DNA of 45,437 nt from NCBI GenBank assembly GCA_013166835.1, contig JABLTI010000012.1, positions 1-45,437 on the forward strand, read 5' to 3'. Every line of letters starts with the position of its first letter. The stretch's first letter is position 1. Below, one piece after another: positions 16,305 through 24,957 of this stretch. The stretch comes from Promethearchaeati archaeon (GTDB taxonomy: Archaea; Asgardarchaeota; Heimdallarchaeia; JABLTI01). The position numbers were made by a program, and so were the translations under genes. The notes beneath the pieces were generated by a model, which saw only the letters and a list, made by a program, of their open reading frames with translations, had not been told where the DNA came from and did no database searches.

Positions 16305-18323
16305 TTATTCCTTTTTGATGTAACAATCACCCGGTAAGATTGATATCAATTCATTTAATGCTGTAGCATTAATTTTCGCAGTATCCTTTTCATCCAAACC
16401 CTCTAAGAATTGTGAAACTATTATTTTCGCAATCTTGCTTTTAGTTGTGTCTCCAGGAACAACTCTTACTATTTTAGCATTATTTATATCCTTAAAGGCT
16501 TGAATGGCTGATAAAGGTCCACTAATTACGTAAGACCATTTCTCCTCAATTATTGGGTAAACTGCTATTTCTAGAGGAATGTTTCGAAGAATATTTTTCT
16601 TACCTTTAATTATGAAACTGCCTTTTGCCAAGTACTCACCAGATGGAGCTGAAAATGATACTTGATCTGGTGTTACCCAGTAAGTATTTTCTGTACTACT
16701 CCTGTCTTTCCATGCTTTAGAATACGTTACAGAAAATATCGCTGCTTCATTAATTGTTGTTTCAGGTATTGGTTTCCCTTCACTCTTAATTATAACGACA
16801 GCAGCCCCATGAATTTCTGCATGTAAGAAAAGATCATCTTTCTCAAGATACTTTTTAACGAGTTCGTTATTTGTTCTCATATCTTTTCCCGCAATGACAA
16901 GAAAACCATCTGTTGATTTAAACCAATGGAACTTTTCATACCAGTCTCTTTTCCTTTTCTCAATCAAAATTTTCTCTTTCTTACTTAGTACCTCAATACC
17001 CATTTCTAGTTTCTTGATTTTTTCTGTAAACTCATCGATTTTCTTCTGTGTCCCAGGTGCTTTGCCTTCAGCTTTCTTAGCTTTTTTGTACATTTCATTA
17101 GCATTATCTGATGCTGTTTTTAGGAAATCTAACTCAACATCAACACCATCAAGCTCTACAATGATAATTTTACTTTTCTCTTGTATTTTCTTTAGAAGAC
17201 GGGCTCCTTTCACTTTGCGTTCTTTGGCATCATCTAATTTTTCCTTAATATCTTTCCATGGAATATTTTTTCTCCGTGCATTAGTTATTGTGAGGAGTAA
17301 TTCATCTATTTCAGCTAAGTAAAGATAAATGCGATTTCCCTTATCCTTTTCTTTCTCCACTTGTTCTAATAGAGTTTCAAGATGATCTTCTTGTTTCTTT
17401 CGCACCTTTAGTAATTGTGTGATTTTCTGCTCCTCAACTTTAAATTCTACAGAAGAAACGGCATCAGAATCTTGGGTACTGAAATGAAGATCTAAAGCCT
17501 CTGAAAATGATTCATGTTTTTCTTTTTCAAATTCATTATATACTTTCATTGGAAATGGAGAAATTTCAACAACCTCTTTTGTTTTTGAATCTCGATATGT
17601 TAAAGGTTGCAACTTTGAGCTTTTTGCATCTTTGCGTAATTTCTTCACTCCAGTAATTATTTTATCAATTATCTCGTCAGTTATATCTTCTGACTTTAGC
17701 TTTGGATCAAGATCCATTCTCATACAAATTTCTTGAGCAAAAATCTTACCAATATTCAAAGTCTTTGATATTAAAGGAATAATGTCTTTTTCTCCTCTCT
17801 CTTGCAATTTTTCTTTTGCCCAATCAAGATCTGCTTCGATAAAATTTCTTCCTGAACTGGGAGGAAATTTAAACTCAATCCCTGGGTGAATGTCTCTATC
17901 TCTCATTTTCTTGTAATTCTTAGCAACAAGAATTCTATCTGACGGACTCACTAATATAAGATTACCTTTACCAAAGAGCTCAACAATCAGTGTGTAAACT
18001 TTCTCATGGGCTTCAAATTCAAGAACACAGATTCGATCGAAATCATATTGATAAATAGATTTCAACCATTTACCTTTAATGTGAATCCTAAATGCTTTAC
18101 ACAAACCAGAAGGAGAAGGAGGAAAATCTCGTTTAAATTTAGTGATATGAATCCTTTTACCTGGTTCAATAACTAATAATTGAGTTCCTTCGGTTTTAGT
18201 TCGGAACCTAAAAAAGAACTTATCATTAAGTTCAAAAATGTTTTTAAGTTCGCTACTCCTAAATCGCTGTGTAAGTTCACTGATGATTGCATTTATGTCG
18301 AAATTGCTCATTGAATCTTTCAT
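16305..18323 (-). CDS. rqcH: NFACT-family ribosome quality control protein (aRqcH / Rqc2-like)
   Basis: A 672-residue protein of the NFACT (FbpA/Rqc2/NEMF) family. NFACT-N (about 1-170) contains the DR pair in YDFDRICVLEF (D96-R97), which in Rqc2/RqcH contacts tRNA for C-terminal tailing. Helix-hairpin-helix and long coiled-coil segments (about 290-470) form the arm that reaches the ribosome. NFACT-R (about 480-590) carries W-F-x-S-x-D-G-F-L-V-I-A-G-K-D and the DLFLHAEIHGAAVVI phrase. It would bind obstructed large subunits and recruit Ala-tRNA to tag stalled chains. GGTGA five bases before the ATG at 18323 fixes the start. It diverges from the EMC6-like gene with a 14-base gap. Confidence 0.92.
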   Translation of the reverse strand: MKDSMSNFDINAIISELTQRFRSSELKNIFELNDKFFFRFRTKTEGTQLLVIEPGKRIHITKFKRDFPPSPSGLCKAFRIHIKGKWLKSIYQYDFDRICVLEFEAHEKVYTLIVELFGKGNLILVSPSDRILVAKNYKKMRDRDIHPGIEFKFPPSSGRNFIEADLDWAKEKLQERGEKDIIPLISKTLNIGKIFAQEICMRMDLDPKLKSEDITDEIIDKIITGVKKLRKDAKSSKLQPLTYRDSKTKEVVEISPFPMKVYNEFEKEKHESFSEALDLHFSTQDSDAVSSVEFKVEEQKITQLLKVRKKQEDHLETLLEQVEKEKDKGNRIYLYLAEIDELLLTITNARRKNIPWKDIKEKLDDAKERKVKGARLLKKIQEKSKIIIVELDGVDVELDFLKTASDNANEMYKKAKKAEGKAPGTQKKIDEFTEKIKKLEMGIEVLSKKEKILIEKRKRDWYEKFHWFKSTDGFLVIAGKDMRTNNELVKKYLEKDDLFLHAEIHGAAVVIIKSEGKPIPETTINEAAIFSVTYSKAWKDRSSTENTYWVTPDQVSFSAPSGEYLAKGSFIIKGKKNILRNIPLEIAVYPIIEEKWSYVISGPLSAIQAFKDINNAKIVRVVPGDTTKSKIAKIIVSQFLEGLDEKDTAKINATALNELISILPGDCYIKKE

Positions 18324-18337
18324 TGGAGTCACCAATT
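18324..18337. promoter_or_regulatory. 14-base divergent start region with opposing ribosome sites
   Basis: The gap between the aRqcH and EMC6-like start codons contains GGAG on the plus strand (18325-18328, nine bases before ATG 18338) and GGTGA on the minus strand (18329-18333, five bases before ATG 18323). There is no room for a TATA box, so both promoters must lie inside the opposite gene and the two mRNAs must overlap in antisense. Confidence 0.7.
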
Positions 18338-19048
18338 ATGTCAAAAAAGAAACCTAAACAAAAAGGTTCCTCAAAGTCTAAAAAGGAAGCCCCAAAAAAA
18401 GAGGAGAAAGTAGATCTTAGCGAATATGAAAATAGCTTTGATGGGGACACAGAGGACATACCACCGAAAGAAGCTGATGACATAGATTATGATCAATATG
18501 AGCTCCCCGAGGATTTCGTTCGTGATGAAAAGGAAGAAATTCCTGAAGAAGATATGAATTGGTTCCAACGTAGAAGAAAAGCTTTAGATGATATGGCTAA
18601 TGACCAAAGATTGTATTGGATAAAAATTCTATCTGGATGTATAGCAGGTATTATTCTTGGTTTTGCTGGAGCACAAACAGGCTGGTGGCTGCTCTTAATG
18701 ATTGGTTTGTATGCTGGTATAACTGCAGGTGGATTTTTCTTGTTCAAACTTGAATGGAGTATTAAAGGAATACTTCTCAGTGGATTCTTTCCTTATCTTG
18801 CATTATTCACCATGTTCTGGACATTAATGTTTACATCTATTTATGCCCCCTCAATGACTGATTGGTGGCCAATCCTGATTTCAACATTTACTTACACAAA
18901 CAACGGGACTGAGATAATTACCACTCATACAAATACTACATCCGCAGCAGGAGTCCCCTGGTTAGCATTTGTAATAATTATTGTTTCGTCATTAGGTTTA
19001 TTGCAATTCTTACTCCGACATCAGGACAGAAGAGAAAAAATAGAATAA
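18338..19048 (+). CDS. Membrane protein resembling EMC6/Rab5-interacting family
   Basis: A 236-residue membrane protein. Residues 1-75 are a Lys-rich then strongly acidic, probably disordered cytoplasmic tail. Three hydrophobic segments follow (about 95-113, 116-137, 143-169), then a polar Thr/Asn-rich loop and a final helix (207-226) with a basic end. The core reads ILSGCIAGIILGFAG ... LFTMFWTLMFTSIY, which resembles the EMC6/Rab5ip pattern (SG.tAGi.G..G, then .l.G.....vlFWT..Y...vY). EMC6 is a subunit of the ER membrane insertase with EMC3, and archaea carry related proteins. This match is by eye from memory, and no EMC3/Ylp1-like gene is in the window. The alternative is an unrelated four-helix protein. 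Confidence 0.6.
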   Translation: MSKKKPKQKGSSKSKKEAPKKEEKVDLSEYENSFDGDTEDIPPKEADDIDYDQYELPEDFVRDEKEEIPEEDMNWFQRRRKALDDMANDQRLYWIKILSGCIAGIILGFAGAQTGWWLLLMIGLYAGITAGGFFLFKLEWSIKGILLSGFFPYLALFTMFWTLMFTSIYAPSMTDWWPILISTFTYTNNGTEIITTHTNTTSAAGVPWLAFVIIIVSSLGLLQFLLRHQDRREKIE

Positions 19049-19050
19049 TC

Positions 19051-19080
19051 ATATGAGTTTTTTCGACTCATATTCCTTTT
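19051..19080. terminator. Hairpin between convergent genes
   Basis: A perfect 8-base inverted repeat (ATATGAGT, seven-base T-rich loop, ACTCATAT) starts three bases after the EMC6-like stop codon and is followed by CCTTTTTATT. It lies between convergent genes and reads as a factor-independent terminator for the plus-strand gene. Confidence 0.6.
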
Positions 19081-19100
19081 TATTATTATCATTATACAAA

Positions 19101-20216
19101 TCAATCTTCACATAATGGTAGATAGATATCTAAGATATTTCTCTTAGCTTCAAAAGGTAATGCAACAAATCCATTGTAGAATCTGATTAATGAATTAATA
19201 ACAAACGGTCCTAAATCTTGGAATTCTTGTTCTGTTGCAGAGGTTTTCAAATCAGTAGGGTGTTCAACATCTTTTTGATCAAATATGTAATTAACCTGAA
19301 ATGCTTCTACATTGACTTTCAAATAGTCAGTTTCATCTTTCTTCACATTTTCAAAATCAACATTGATTCTTATCTTGGGTTTTGGATCATTCAAAATAGA
19401 CATTAAGAGTAATTCAGTTATCATATGATTCAAATCATTGTCTGCGAGAACCAATCGTGGCTGATTGAAATTACCTGTGACTTCGAAGTTTTTATCACGA
19501 TAATCACTTCTCAATCGATTCACAACAGTTGCAAAAGTCCTCGAGATATCAATTTCTGTTATGTTGTCTCTTGTTTTTTCAGAAATTGCTTGTAATTTTT
19601 TAATATTGCGAGTTAATCTTGCATTCTTTCGAATTGCTTCTTGGAACAAACTAAGAACCTTCTTTTGCTCCACGGTTGGGTTTAATTTATCAATTTGAAC
19701 CATAGTTAATAACAAGGATTGATTTAGTTCATCCACATTGTTAACCAAGAGATCGTTTAAGTAGAGAATTTCTTTGTGAGCTATTCCTAAATCCTTTAGA
19801 TATTTTTGATTATCAAGTTTTAATATGTGTTTTACAATAACTTCATTTAATGTTCGAAGAATCTTATCTGGACTAACTGGTTTTTCCAGGTACCCTCCAA
19901 CATCAAATTGCATAGCTTTTATGGCAGTATCCAAAGTTCCATATCCAGTGATAACTATGAATTCGGTATCAGGACTGATAGATCTTAATTGGGAAATCAA
20001 ATCCATACCATTGATATCTGGAAGCTTTAAATCAACCATAGCGATATTAAAGAATTCATCTGAAAGAACTGCTCTACCCTCTTCACCAGTTCCTACGCAG
20101 CGAACATTCTGATAACCATTTCTGTTTAGAATTTCAACGAAAAGATCGCCTATATCTTGATCATCATCAATTATCAAGATGCTGATTCTTTCCTTGACGG
20201 ATCCATTAGCACTCAT
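19101..20216 (-). CDS. Response-regulator receiver fused to a degenerate histidine-kinase-like module
   Basis: A 371-residue signalling protein. Residues ~8-125 form a complete receiver domain: acidic pocket DDD (17-19), phospho-acceptor D62 in MVDLKLP, switch threonine T90 in VITGYG and K112 in LEKP. A helical region (about 140-230) follows, resembling a HisKA dimer stalk but without the phospho-accepting histidine. Residues ~240-370 look like a worn-down HATPase domain: ADNDLNHMITELLLMSI stands where the N-box lies, without its asparagine, and no G-boxes are visible. It is therefore probably a receiver with a regulatory, non-kinase output. The ATG at 20216 is preferred; a GTG 26 codons upstream (20294) is in frame but its extension is not conserved-looking. 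Confidence 0.75.
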   Translation of the reverse strand: MSANGSVKERISILIIDDDQDIGDLFVEILNRNGYQNVRCVGTGEEGRAVLSDEFFNIAMVDLKLPDINGMDLISQLRSISPDTEFIVITGYGTLDTAIKAMQFDVGGYLEKPVSPDKILRTLNEVIVKHILKLDNQKYLKDLGIAHKEILYLNDLLVNNVDELNQSLLLTMVQIDKLNPTVEQKKVLSLFQEAIRKNARLTRNIKKLQAISEKTRDNITEIDISRTFATVVNRLRSDYRDKNFEVTGNFNQPRLVLADNDLNHMITELLLMSILNDPKPKIRINVDFENVKKDETDYLKVNVEAFQVNYIFDQKDVEHPTDLKTSATEQEFQDLGPFVINSLIRFYNGFVALPFEAKRNILDIYLPLCED

Positions 20217-20387
20217 TTCGACACTATCCTTCCTATAGAGCAAAACAGCTAAACTATACCCACATATAGCAATACCAATTTCCTTTTTGCTCACGCAAAT
20301 TACCCTTGTTAAAGGTTAATTCACTAAATGTATTCTCGTCTTTTAAAACTTATTAAATTAACAAATAACAACCAACTAGTAAACATA

Positions 20388-21020
20388 TCATCCAAAGATT
20401 AGAAGATGTTGAGTTCCCCAAATTATAGTTGCTAAGAGGCTAAAAACAAAAACAATAATCGATTTTTTTCTTTGTCTTGGAGTAAATAATGAGATAAAAC
20501 TACAAATAATTGCTATAACTCCAACTGGGAAACCCCCGTATAATGAAACACAAGGCATAGGAACACCATAGAGAATAACAGCTATAATCAAGAATGCTAT
20601 ACCCACATTCGCCCAGCAATTACGTTTAATAACTAGCTTCTTTCGCAATTCCCCTGTTGTAATTGGTTTCCTTGGAGGAATCTTAATGGCTACATGTCCT
20701 TCCTCTGTCACAATCTCAGGGGCAAAAATAAATTCACCGTCATTTCTTAAACGAAGTTCACTACAAGCAGAAATAACTTCCTCAATAGAAAGACTAGTAG
20801 CTGTTGCTATCAATTTGACACTTACTATTTTCTTTTCCTTAACAAGTTCCTCGATTTTAAGTAGCTTCTTAGCAGAAATTGTGCTTTCATAAGGAAAACC
20901 AACTGAAGGCAACACCTCAATTTCTTCTTTGATCATTCCACCACAATTAGAACAAAAAGCATCATCATGATTTATTAACTCACCACAATGAGGACAAGAA
21001 TTCTCAGAATCTAGTACCAC
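20388..21020 (-). CDS. Zinc-ribbon membrane protein with middle helical domain
   Basis: A 210-residue protein. An N-terminal zinc ribbon (CPHCG ... CSNCG, residues 9-26) is followed by a ~90-residue soluble part with a winged-helix-like stretch (IVSVKLIATATSLSIEEVISACSELRL cut here to its pattern: a helix-turn-helix spacing), then three hydrophobic helices in the last 75 residues. The helix hairpin carries the phrase GVPMPCVSLYGGFPVG. It is a paralogue of the next gene upstream, which shares both the zinc ribbon and the PMP..SLYGG.P motif but lacks the middle domain. Function unknown; zinc-ribbon plus PCI/wHTH-like plus membrane suggests a sensor or adaptor, which is speculation. Confidence 0.7.
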   Translation of the reverse strand: MVLDSENSCPHCGELINHDDAFCSNCGGMIKEEIEVLPSVGFPYESTISAKKLLKIEELVKEKKIVSVKLIATATSLSIEEVISACSELRLRNDGEFIFAPEIVTEEGHVAIKIPPRKPITTGELRKKLVIKRNCWANVGIAFLIIAVILYGVPMPCVSLYGGFPVGVIAIICSFISLFTPRQRKKSIIVFVFSLLATIIWGTQHLLIFG

Positions 21021-21105
21021 GTTTTACTCAATTCCGAAATAACAATATGATAGGCAAATGTTAAATTTATCTGCTTATAGGGATACATCACAAATAGTTT
21101 GTTAA

Positions 21106-21567
21106 CTATAACCAATATATCCCAAGAAACATGAATTGTGTAATCCAGACAACGGGGGCAAGAAAAGCTATGATGATTGCCCAAATCTTACGAGTTTTCA
21201 AATATGGATTAAACATACCTATAATTGCTGTAATTATTGCTAGAACACTAAATGGTACACCACCATATAATGAAATTGCAGGCATTGGAATTGCATAAAG
21301 AAGTGCAGCAATAACTGTAAAAATTATTGATAGATTAGTAGGTATGTTTTGTTTAAACTTCCCTTGGGTAACCCCTTGTTTAGTTATCTCATCAACCATA
21401 ACTGAGCGAGTGAAATCTTTTTTCTCTTCCTTAGAGATATCCAAAGTTTCAATTTTTTGACCAAGCAGTTGTTCTTTTAAATGACCTCCACAATTATTGC
21501 AAAAATCATGATCAGGATCAACTGATTCAAAACAATGAGGACAAGAATTTTCAGATTCAATAACCAT
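21106..21567 (-). CDS. Zinc-ribbon membrane protein, paralogue of the neighbouring gene
   Basis: A 153-residue protein with the same N-terminal ribbon (ESENSCPHC ... FCNNCGG, residues 5-28), a charged linker and three membrane helices in the C-terminal half containing YAIPMPAISLYGGVPFS. The start phrase MVxxSENSCPHC and the helix motif show a recent tandem duplication with the 210-residue gene 85 bases downstream; the middle domain has been gained or lost between them. The two are probably co-transcribed from a promoter near 21590. No catalytic residues are visible, and the function is unknown. Confidence 0.7.
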   Translation of the reverse strand: MVIESENSCPHCFESVDPDHDFCNNCGGHLKEQLLGQKIETLDISKEEKKDFTRSVMVDEITKQGVTQGKFKQNIPTNLSIIFTVIAALLYAIPMPAISLYGGVPFSVLAIITAIIGMFNPYLKTRKIWAIIIAFLAPVVWITQFMFLGIYWL

Positions 21568-21654
21568 TTTTTACTCCATCCCTGTAAATAGGATTCTCAA
21601 CTCACAATAAAAATCTTTCATAAAAAAGAATGAAAGAGAAAAAAAAACATTCAG

Positions 21655-21831
21655 CTATAATTTTTCTGATATTCTCTCCATCGCTCGAGCAATTCTCTCG
21701 AGATAACTTTCTAGATTCCGATTCATCTGTTCCAAAGTTCGTTGAATATCATCCATATTTCTTTGTAAGCCTTCAATTTCGCGTTCAATATTGTCTAAAT
21801 CACCCATAATAGCACCATCTAAATTTTCCAT
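21655..21831 (-). CDS. Small coiled-coil protein (58 residues)
   Basis: A short ORF of 58 codons that reads as one continuous amphipathic helix with regular heptads (I-E-R-E-I-E-G-L-Q-R-N-M-D-D-I and L-E-S-Y-L-E-R-I-A-R-A-M). It is likely a dimeric coiled coil. A second ATG at codon 9 (21807) has GGTG five bases upstream, so the true product may be 50 residues. Codon use matches its neighbours and it lies just upstream of, and on the same strand as, the zinc-ribbon membrane pair, so it may belong to that transcript. No family is recognised. Confidence 0.55.
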   Translation of the reverse strand: MENLDGAIMGDLDNIEREIEGLQRNMDDIQRTLEQMNRNLESYLERIARAMERISEKL

Positions 21832-21898
21832 TTGATTTTTTTACTTTCATTTATCTCCCTAAGCGCTCTTTATTATAGTTTTTTGTGAAAGGATAGCT

Positions 21899-22156
21899 AT
21901 GTCCGGACATCATACGTACATTCCCTGGTTTCAAAACGATCATACAGAAGACCCAAAAGAATGGAGGAAAGAAGCTATGGAGTTGATGAAGACACAAAGA
22001 CTATGCGTTATGTGTGGACAATTCCACTATTTTCAATTTTTTAAGAAAGAAACTTATTACATTCATCTTAATTGTCCCAGTTGTCAAGAGGTACTCAAAT
22101 TACCTCGAAAAAAAAATCGCATGGAAACTAAGTGGGCAAAACCGAAATGGAAGTAG
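21899..22156 (+). CDS. Small zinc-ribbon protein
   Basis: An 85-residue soluble protein. Residues 36-62 hold a CVMCG ... NCPSC zinc ribbon with aromatic residues between the cysteine pairs (FHYFQFFKKETYYIHLNC). The N-terminus is His/Trp-rich and acidic and the C-terminus strongly basic (KKNRMETKWAKPKWK), which would suit nucleic-acid binding. I do not know the family. It is followed on the same strand, after 60 bases with no stop in the frame, by the metallo-beta-lactamase-fold gene. Confidence 0.6.
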   Translation: MSGHHTYIPWFQNDHTEDPKEWRKEAMELMKTQRLCVMCGQFHYFQFFKKETYYIHLNCPSCQEVLKLPRKKNRMETKWAKPKWK

Positions 22157-22216
22157 GATTTAGTTTCTCAGCAATTTAAAACAGCAACAGATATAAAAGA
22201 AACAAACTTTGTTGAC

Positions 22217-23089
22217 TTGATTAAAGTGGAAAATTTTGAATCAGTTACAAAACATATAGTAGTTGATACCTCTACCCAAAGAGTTAGCAGATCCTGCGTT
22301 TTAGGAGGAATCTCTTTGGGAAATTATTCAATAGCTATTGATAGTGGTGATTCTTTAGAAGTTGGAACCGCTTTTCACAAAGGTTTAGAATCTCATTTCA
22401 AAGTTCCGGTAAAATACCTCTTTTTTACACACACGCATAATGATCACAGAGGCGGTAGAGAAGCATTCTTTGATAGTGTTTTTCTGATGAGTCAGAAATG
22501 CAGAGAAAACATGCCAAAAAGTGTAAGATTGAGTAAGTTTGCTGTAGAAACCTTTGAGGAGAAATTTGTCCTCGAAGAAAGTGATTTGTCAGTAGAATTT
22601 ATCAAAGTAAGTGGACACAGTATAGGATTCAGTGTTGCTTATTTTCCAAAAGAGAAAGTGCTATTTGCTGGGGACCTCTTCATTGTGGGTTCAGTCAATT
22701 TTGGGTTGCCATTCATGAGTTTTTATCAGAATAAACCAAAGAGAACCGGGAATCCTGAAGAATATCTTGTAGCTTTCGAGTTATTCAAAAAAATGGATCT
22801 AGAGGTAATTATTCCAGGACATGGAGATCTTGTGTATGACCCACAAAAATTCTTGAAGACACAGACAGCATTCTTTAATGGATTAAAGACTCATTTCATA
22901 GCAGCTATTGCGGAAGGTAAAACTGTTGAGGAGATTGATATGCCACAATTAGAACCAATCATTAAAGCATATAATATAGCAGAAAAAAAGAAACCTAGAA
23001 GTAAAAATATTCGATTTCTAGAGCACTACTTGGATACTTTGAAGACAAGTTTCTATAATTATTACAGCGGGAAATTCCATCAAGTATAG
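22217..23089 (+). CDS. Metallo-beta-lactamase-fold hydrolase
   Basis: Predicted zinc-dependent hydrolase of 290 residues. Metal ligands are clear: H72-x-H74-x-D76-H77 in THTHNDHRGG, a histidine in VSGHSIGFSVAYFP, the bridging aspartate in VLFAGDLF and the last histidine in IPGHGDLV. A C-terminal helical region (about 210-290) follows. Substrate unknown: the layout suits glyoxalase II- or lactonase-like members and is not specific for the RNase Z or flavo-diiron subfamilies. TTG at 22217 is the best start; a GTG nine bases later is an alternative. The frame is open back to the stop of the preceding zinc-ribbon gene, so a leaderless or coupled start cannot be excluded. Confidence 0.82.
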   Translation: MIKVENFESVTKHIVVDTSTQRVSRSCVLGGISLGNYSIAIDSGDSLEVGTAFHKGLESHFKVPVKYLFFTHTHNDHRGGREAFFDSVFLMSQKCRENMPKSVRLSKFAVETFEEKFVLEESDLSVEFIKVSGHSIGFSVAYFPKEKVLFAGDLFIVGSVNFGLPFMSFYQNKPKRTGNPEEYLVAFELFKKMDLEVIIPGHGDLVYDPQKFLKTQTAFFNGLKTHFIAAIAEGKTVEEIDMPQLEPIIKAYNIAEKKKPRSKNIRFLEHYLDTLKTSFYNYYSGKFHQV

Positions 23090-23090
23090 T

Positions 23091-24848
23091 TTATTCTTCA
23101 TCAGTCGATTTTTCTTCGCTTGATTTGGCAGGAGTTTTCTTACGGTAGAAAAATGCAAGAATTAGTGTTAGAGCAAGCACAACCAAAAAACCAACAACTA
23201 TGTATATAGGAGTAGCATCAAATGGTTGATCATTTGGATCAAGGGGATCTGTCCCAGCTGCAATTTCCTCTGCATCAGTATAACCATCTGCATCTGTATC
23301 AGCCGCAAGCGGATTAGTATTATATTCGTTTACTTCAGCACCGTCCAGCAAAGTATCTCCATCGGTATCCTCATCCAAAGGATCTGTATTATGGATAAGA
23401 AATTCGTCACCATCAGACAACAAATCATCGTCTGTGTCATCATCTAGAGGATCAGTTTCATGAATGAATAATTCATCACTATCAGACAGACCATCGATGT
23501 CTGTATCACTTATTCTCGGATCTGTGAGATAGATGAAAATTTCATCCCAGTCTGTTAAGTCATCAGAATCTGTATCCTCATTATTAGGATTGGTTCCGCG
23601 ATTATGTTCATCTATATTTGTTAATCCATCCCCATCAAGGTCTTCGTCTGCATCTGTTGGATCGAGAGGATTCAAACCAGAAGTATATTCATAATAATCA
23701 GACATCTCATCACCGTCGGTGTCTGGATTAGTAGTATTTGTTCCTATAATTTTTTCTTGGTAATCTGTTAGTTTATCATTATCAGCATCAGAACCTATAA
23801 TCAACAAACCATTAATATCAGCTGTACAGAAAATGAGTTCACCGGAAATAAAAAGCTGACCATTGCCATCATAACCGGTATTATAATTACCAATTCCTTT
23901 AGGATTATCAGGATCTGATATATCTACTCCAACAACTGTAAATGAATCATAAGTGGTCACATAAATCATTGTATCATTGACATAGAGGTTTGATAATCGG
24001 CTTTGGGGATAGACTCCTCTTATTACTGGATTAAGAAGATTACTTTTATCATAGATAACTAGTCCATCATCATTTGTCACAAAAACTAACGAACCAACAG
24101 CACGAACATCTATAAAATTAGTTCCGCTATAGGTAGTAGTATGTGTGGGAGATGCAGGATTGTAAACATAAACAAGCTCTAATCCATCATAATCACAAAT
24201 GAAAGCTGTGTTGGATTGAACAAAGATATTTCCATACCAATCTCCCATTGCTAATTGACCTACTTTAGTTATAGATGAAGGAATATCTGTCTTGTAAATT
24301 ATTAATCCATAATAATAATCTACAATGTAAGTGTAGTTTCCTTTCACAAAAAAATAATGATAATATGGTGGATTAGCATCTTGATACTCAGCTAGCATAA
24401 TGGGATTTGTTACATCAGTAATGTCTATTATCCACAGATAAATATAACTCAGTAAATATGCACGATTACCTTGTACAGAAATCTGCTCTATCCAATAACC
24501 AAAACCTAAATGTCCAACCTCTGTCGTATCAAGAGGATCCGAAATGTTCACAATTGAAATACCATCAATGAGTGCGAGATAAGCAAAATCACCTACAACA
24601 AATACATCCGTAACTGTTCGACCTCTAAATGATCCAATTAATCCATAAAAGTAGTGATTCGGTGTTAACTCAATAGGATCTAAAACATTTATTGCTTGAA
24701 TCTGACAGTTTTTTCTTGGAGCTATTAATAATTCTTCGTTGGATTGTAAAATATTGATACTTGTAAATGAAAAGACTAAAACAAAAGCAATTATGAATGT
24801 GTTAATTTTTCGTTTTCTGATTCTTTTTCTAGGAAAAAGCATTTTCAT
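23091..24848 (-). CDS. Membrane-anchored LVIVD propeller / thrombospondin type 3 repeat protein (short paralogue)
   Basis: A 585-residue surface protein. A basic N-terminus (RKRIRKRK) and a signal/anchor helix (about 17-37) are followed by about seven LVIVD-like repeats (60-345; SIVNISDP, WIIDITDV, VVGVDISDP), then Asp-rich calcium-binding repeats (350-545; DTDGDEMSD, DTDIDGLSD), and a C-terminal membrane helix (about 550-572) with a Lys/Glu/Ser-rich cytoplasmic tail. GGAGGG lies five to six bases before the ATG at 24848. It has the same plan as the 1053-residue protein at the left edge and is probably a paralogue with a similar external role. Its stop lies one base after the stop of the convergent hydrolase gene. 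Confidence 0.85.
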   Translation of the reverse strand: MKMLFPRKRIRKRKINTFIIAFVLVFSFTSINILQSNEELLIAPRKNCQIQAINVLDPIELTPNHYFYGLIGSFRGRTVTDVFVVGDFAYLALIDGISIVNISDPLDTTEVGHLGFGYWIEQISVQGNRAYLLSYIYLWIIDITDVTNPIMLAEYQDANPPYYHYFFVKGNYTYIVDYYYGLIIYKTDIPSSITKVGQLAMGDWYGNIFVQSNTAFICDYDGLELVYVYNPASPTHTTTYSGTNFIDVRAVGSLVFVTNDDGLVIYDKSNLLNPVIRGVYPQSRLSNLYVNDTMIYVTTYDSFTVVGVDISDPDNPKGIGNYNTGYDGNGQLFISGELIFCTADINGLLIIGSDADNDKLTDYQEKIIGTNTTNPDTDGDEMSDYYEYTSGLNPLDPTDADEDLDGDGLTNIDEHNRGTNPNNEDTDSDDLTDWDEIFIYLTDPRISDTDIDGLSDSDELFIHETDPLDDDTDDDLLSDGDEFLIHNTDPLDEDTDGDTLLDGAEVNEYNTNPLAADTDADGYTDAEEIAAGTDPLDPNDQPFDATPIYIVVGFLVVLALTLILAFFYRKKTPAKSSEEKSTDEE

Positions 24849-24957
24849 TATAACCCTCCCACAGGCAACTAATAATCTATGTACCAATAGTAACTACTAC
24901 TTTTATCTTTTATCTAGGTGAATAAAAGAAATTGACAGAAAAGATTTTTAGAATACC

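Noticed and set aside
16894..17322. 142-codon plus-strand ORF inside the aRqcH gene
   Set aside because: It is antisense to the coiled-coil region of aRqcH; the Phe/Ser/Leu-rich product is what reverse reading of Lys/Glu codons gives.
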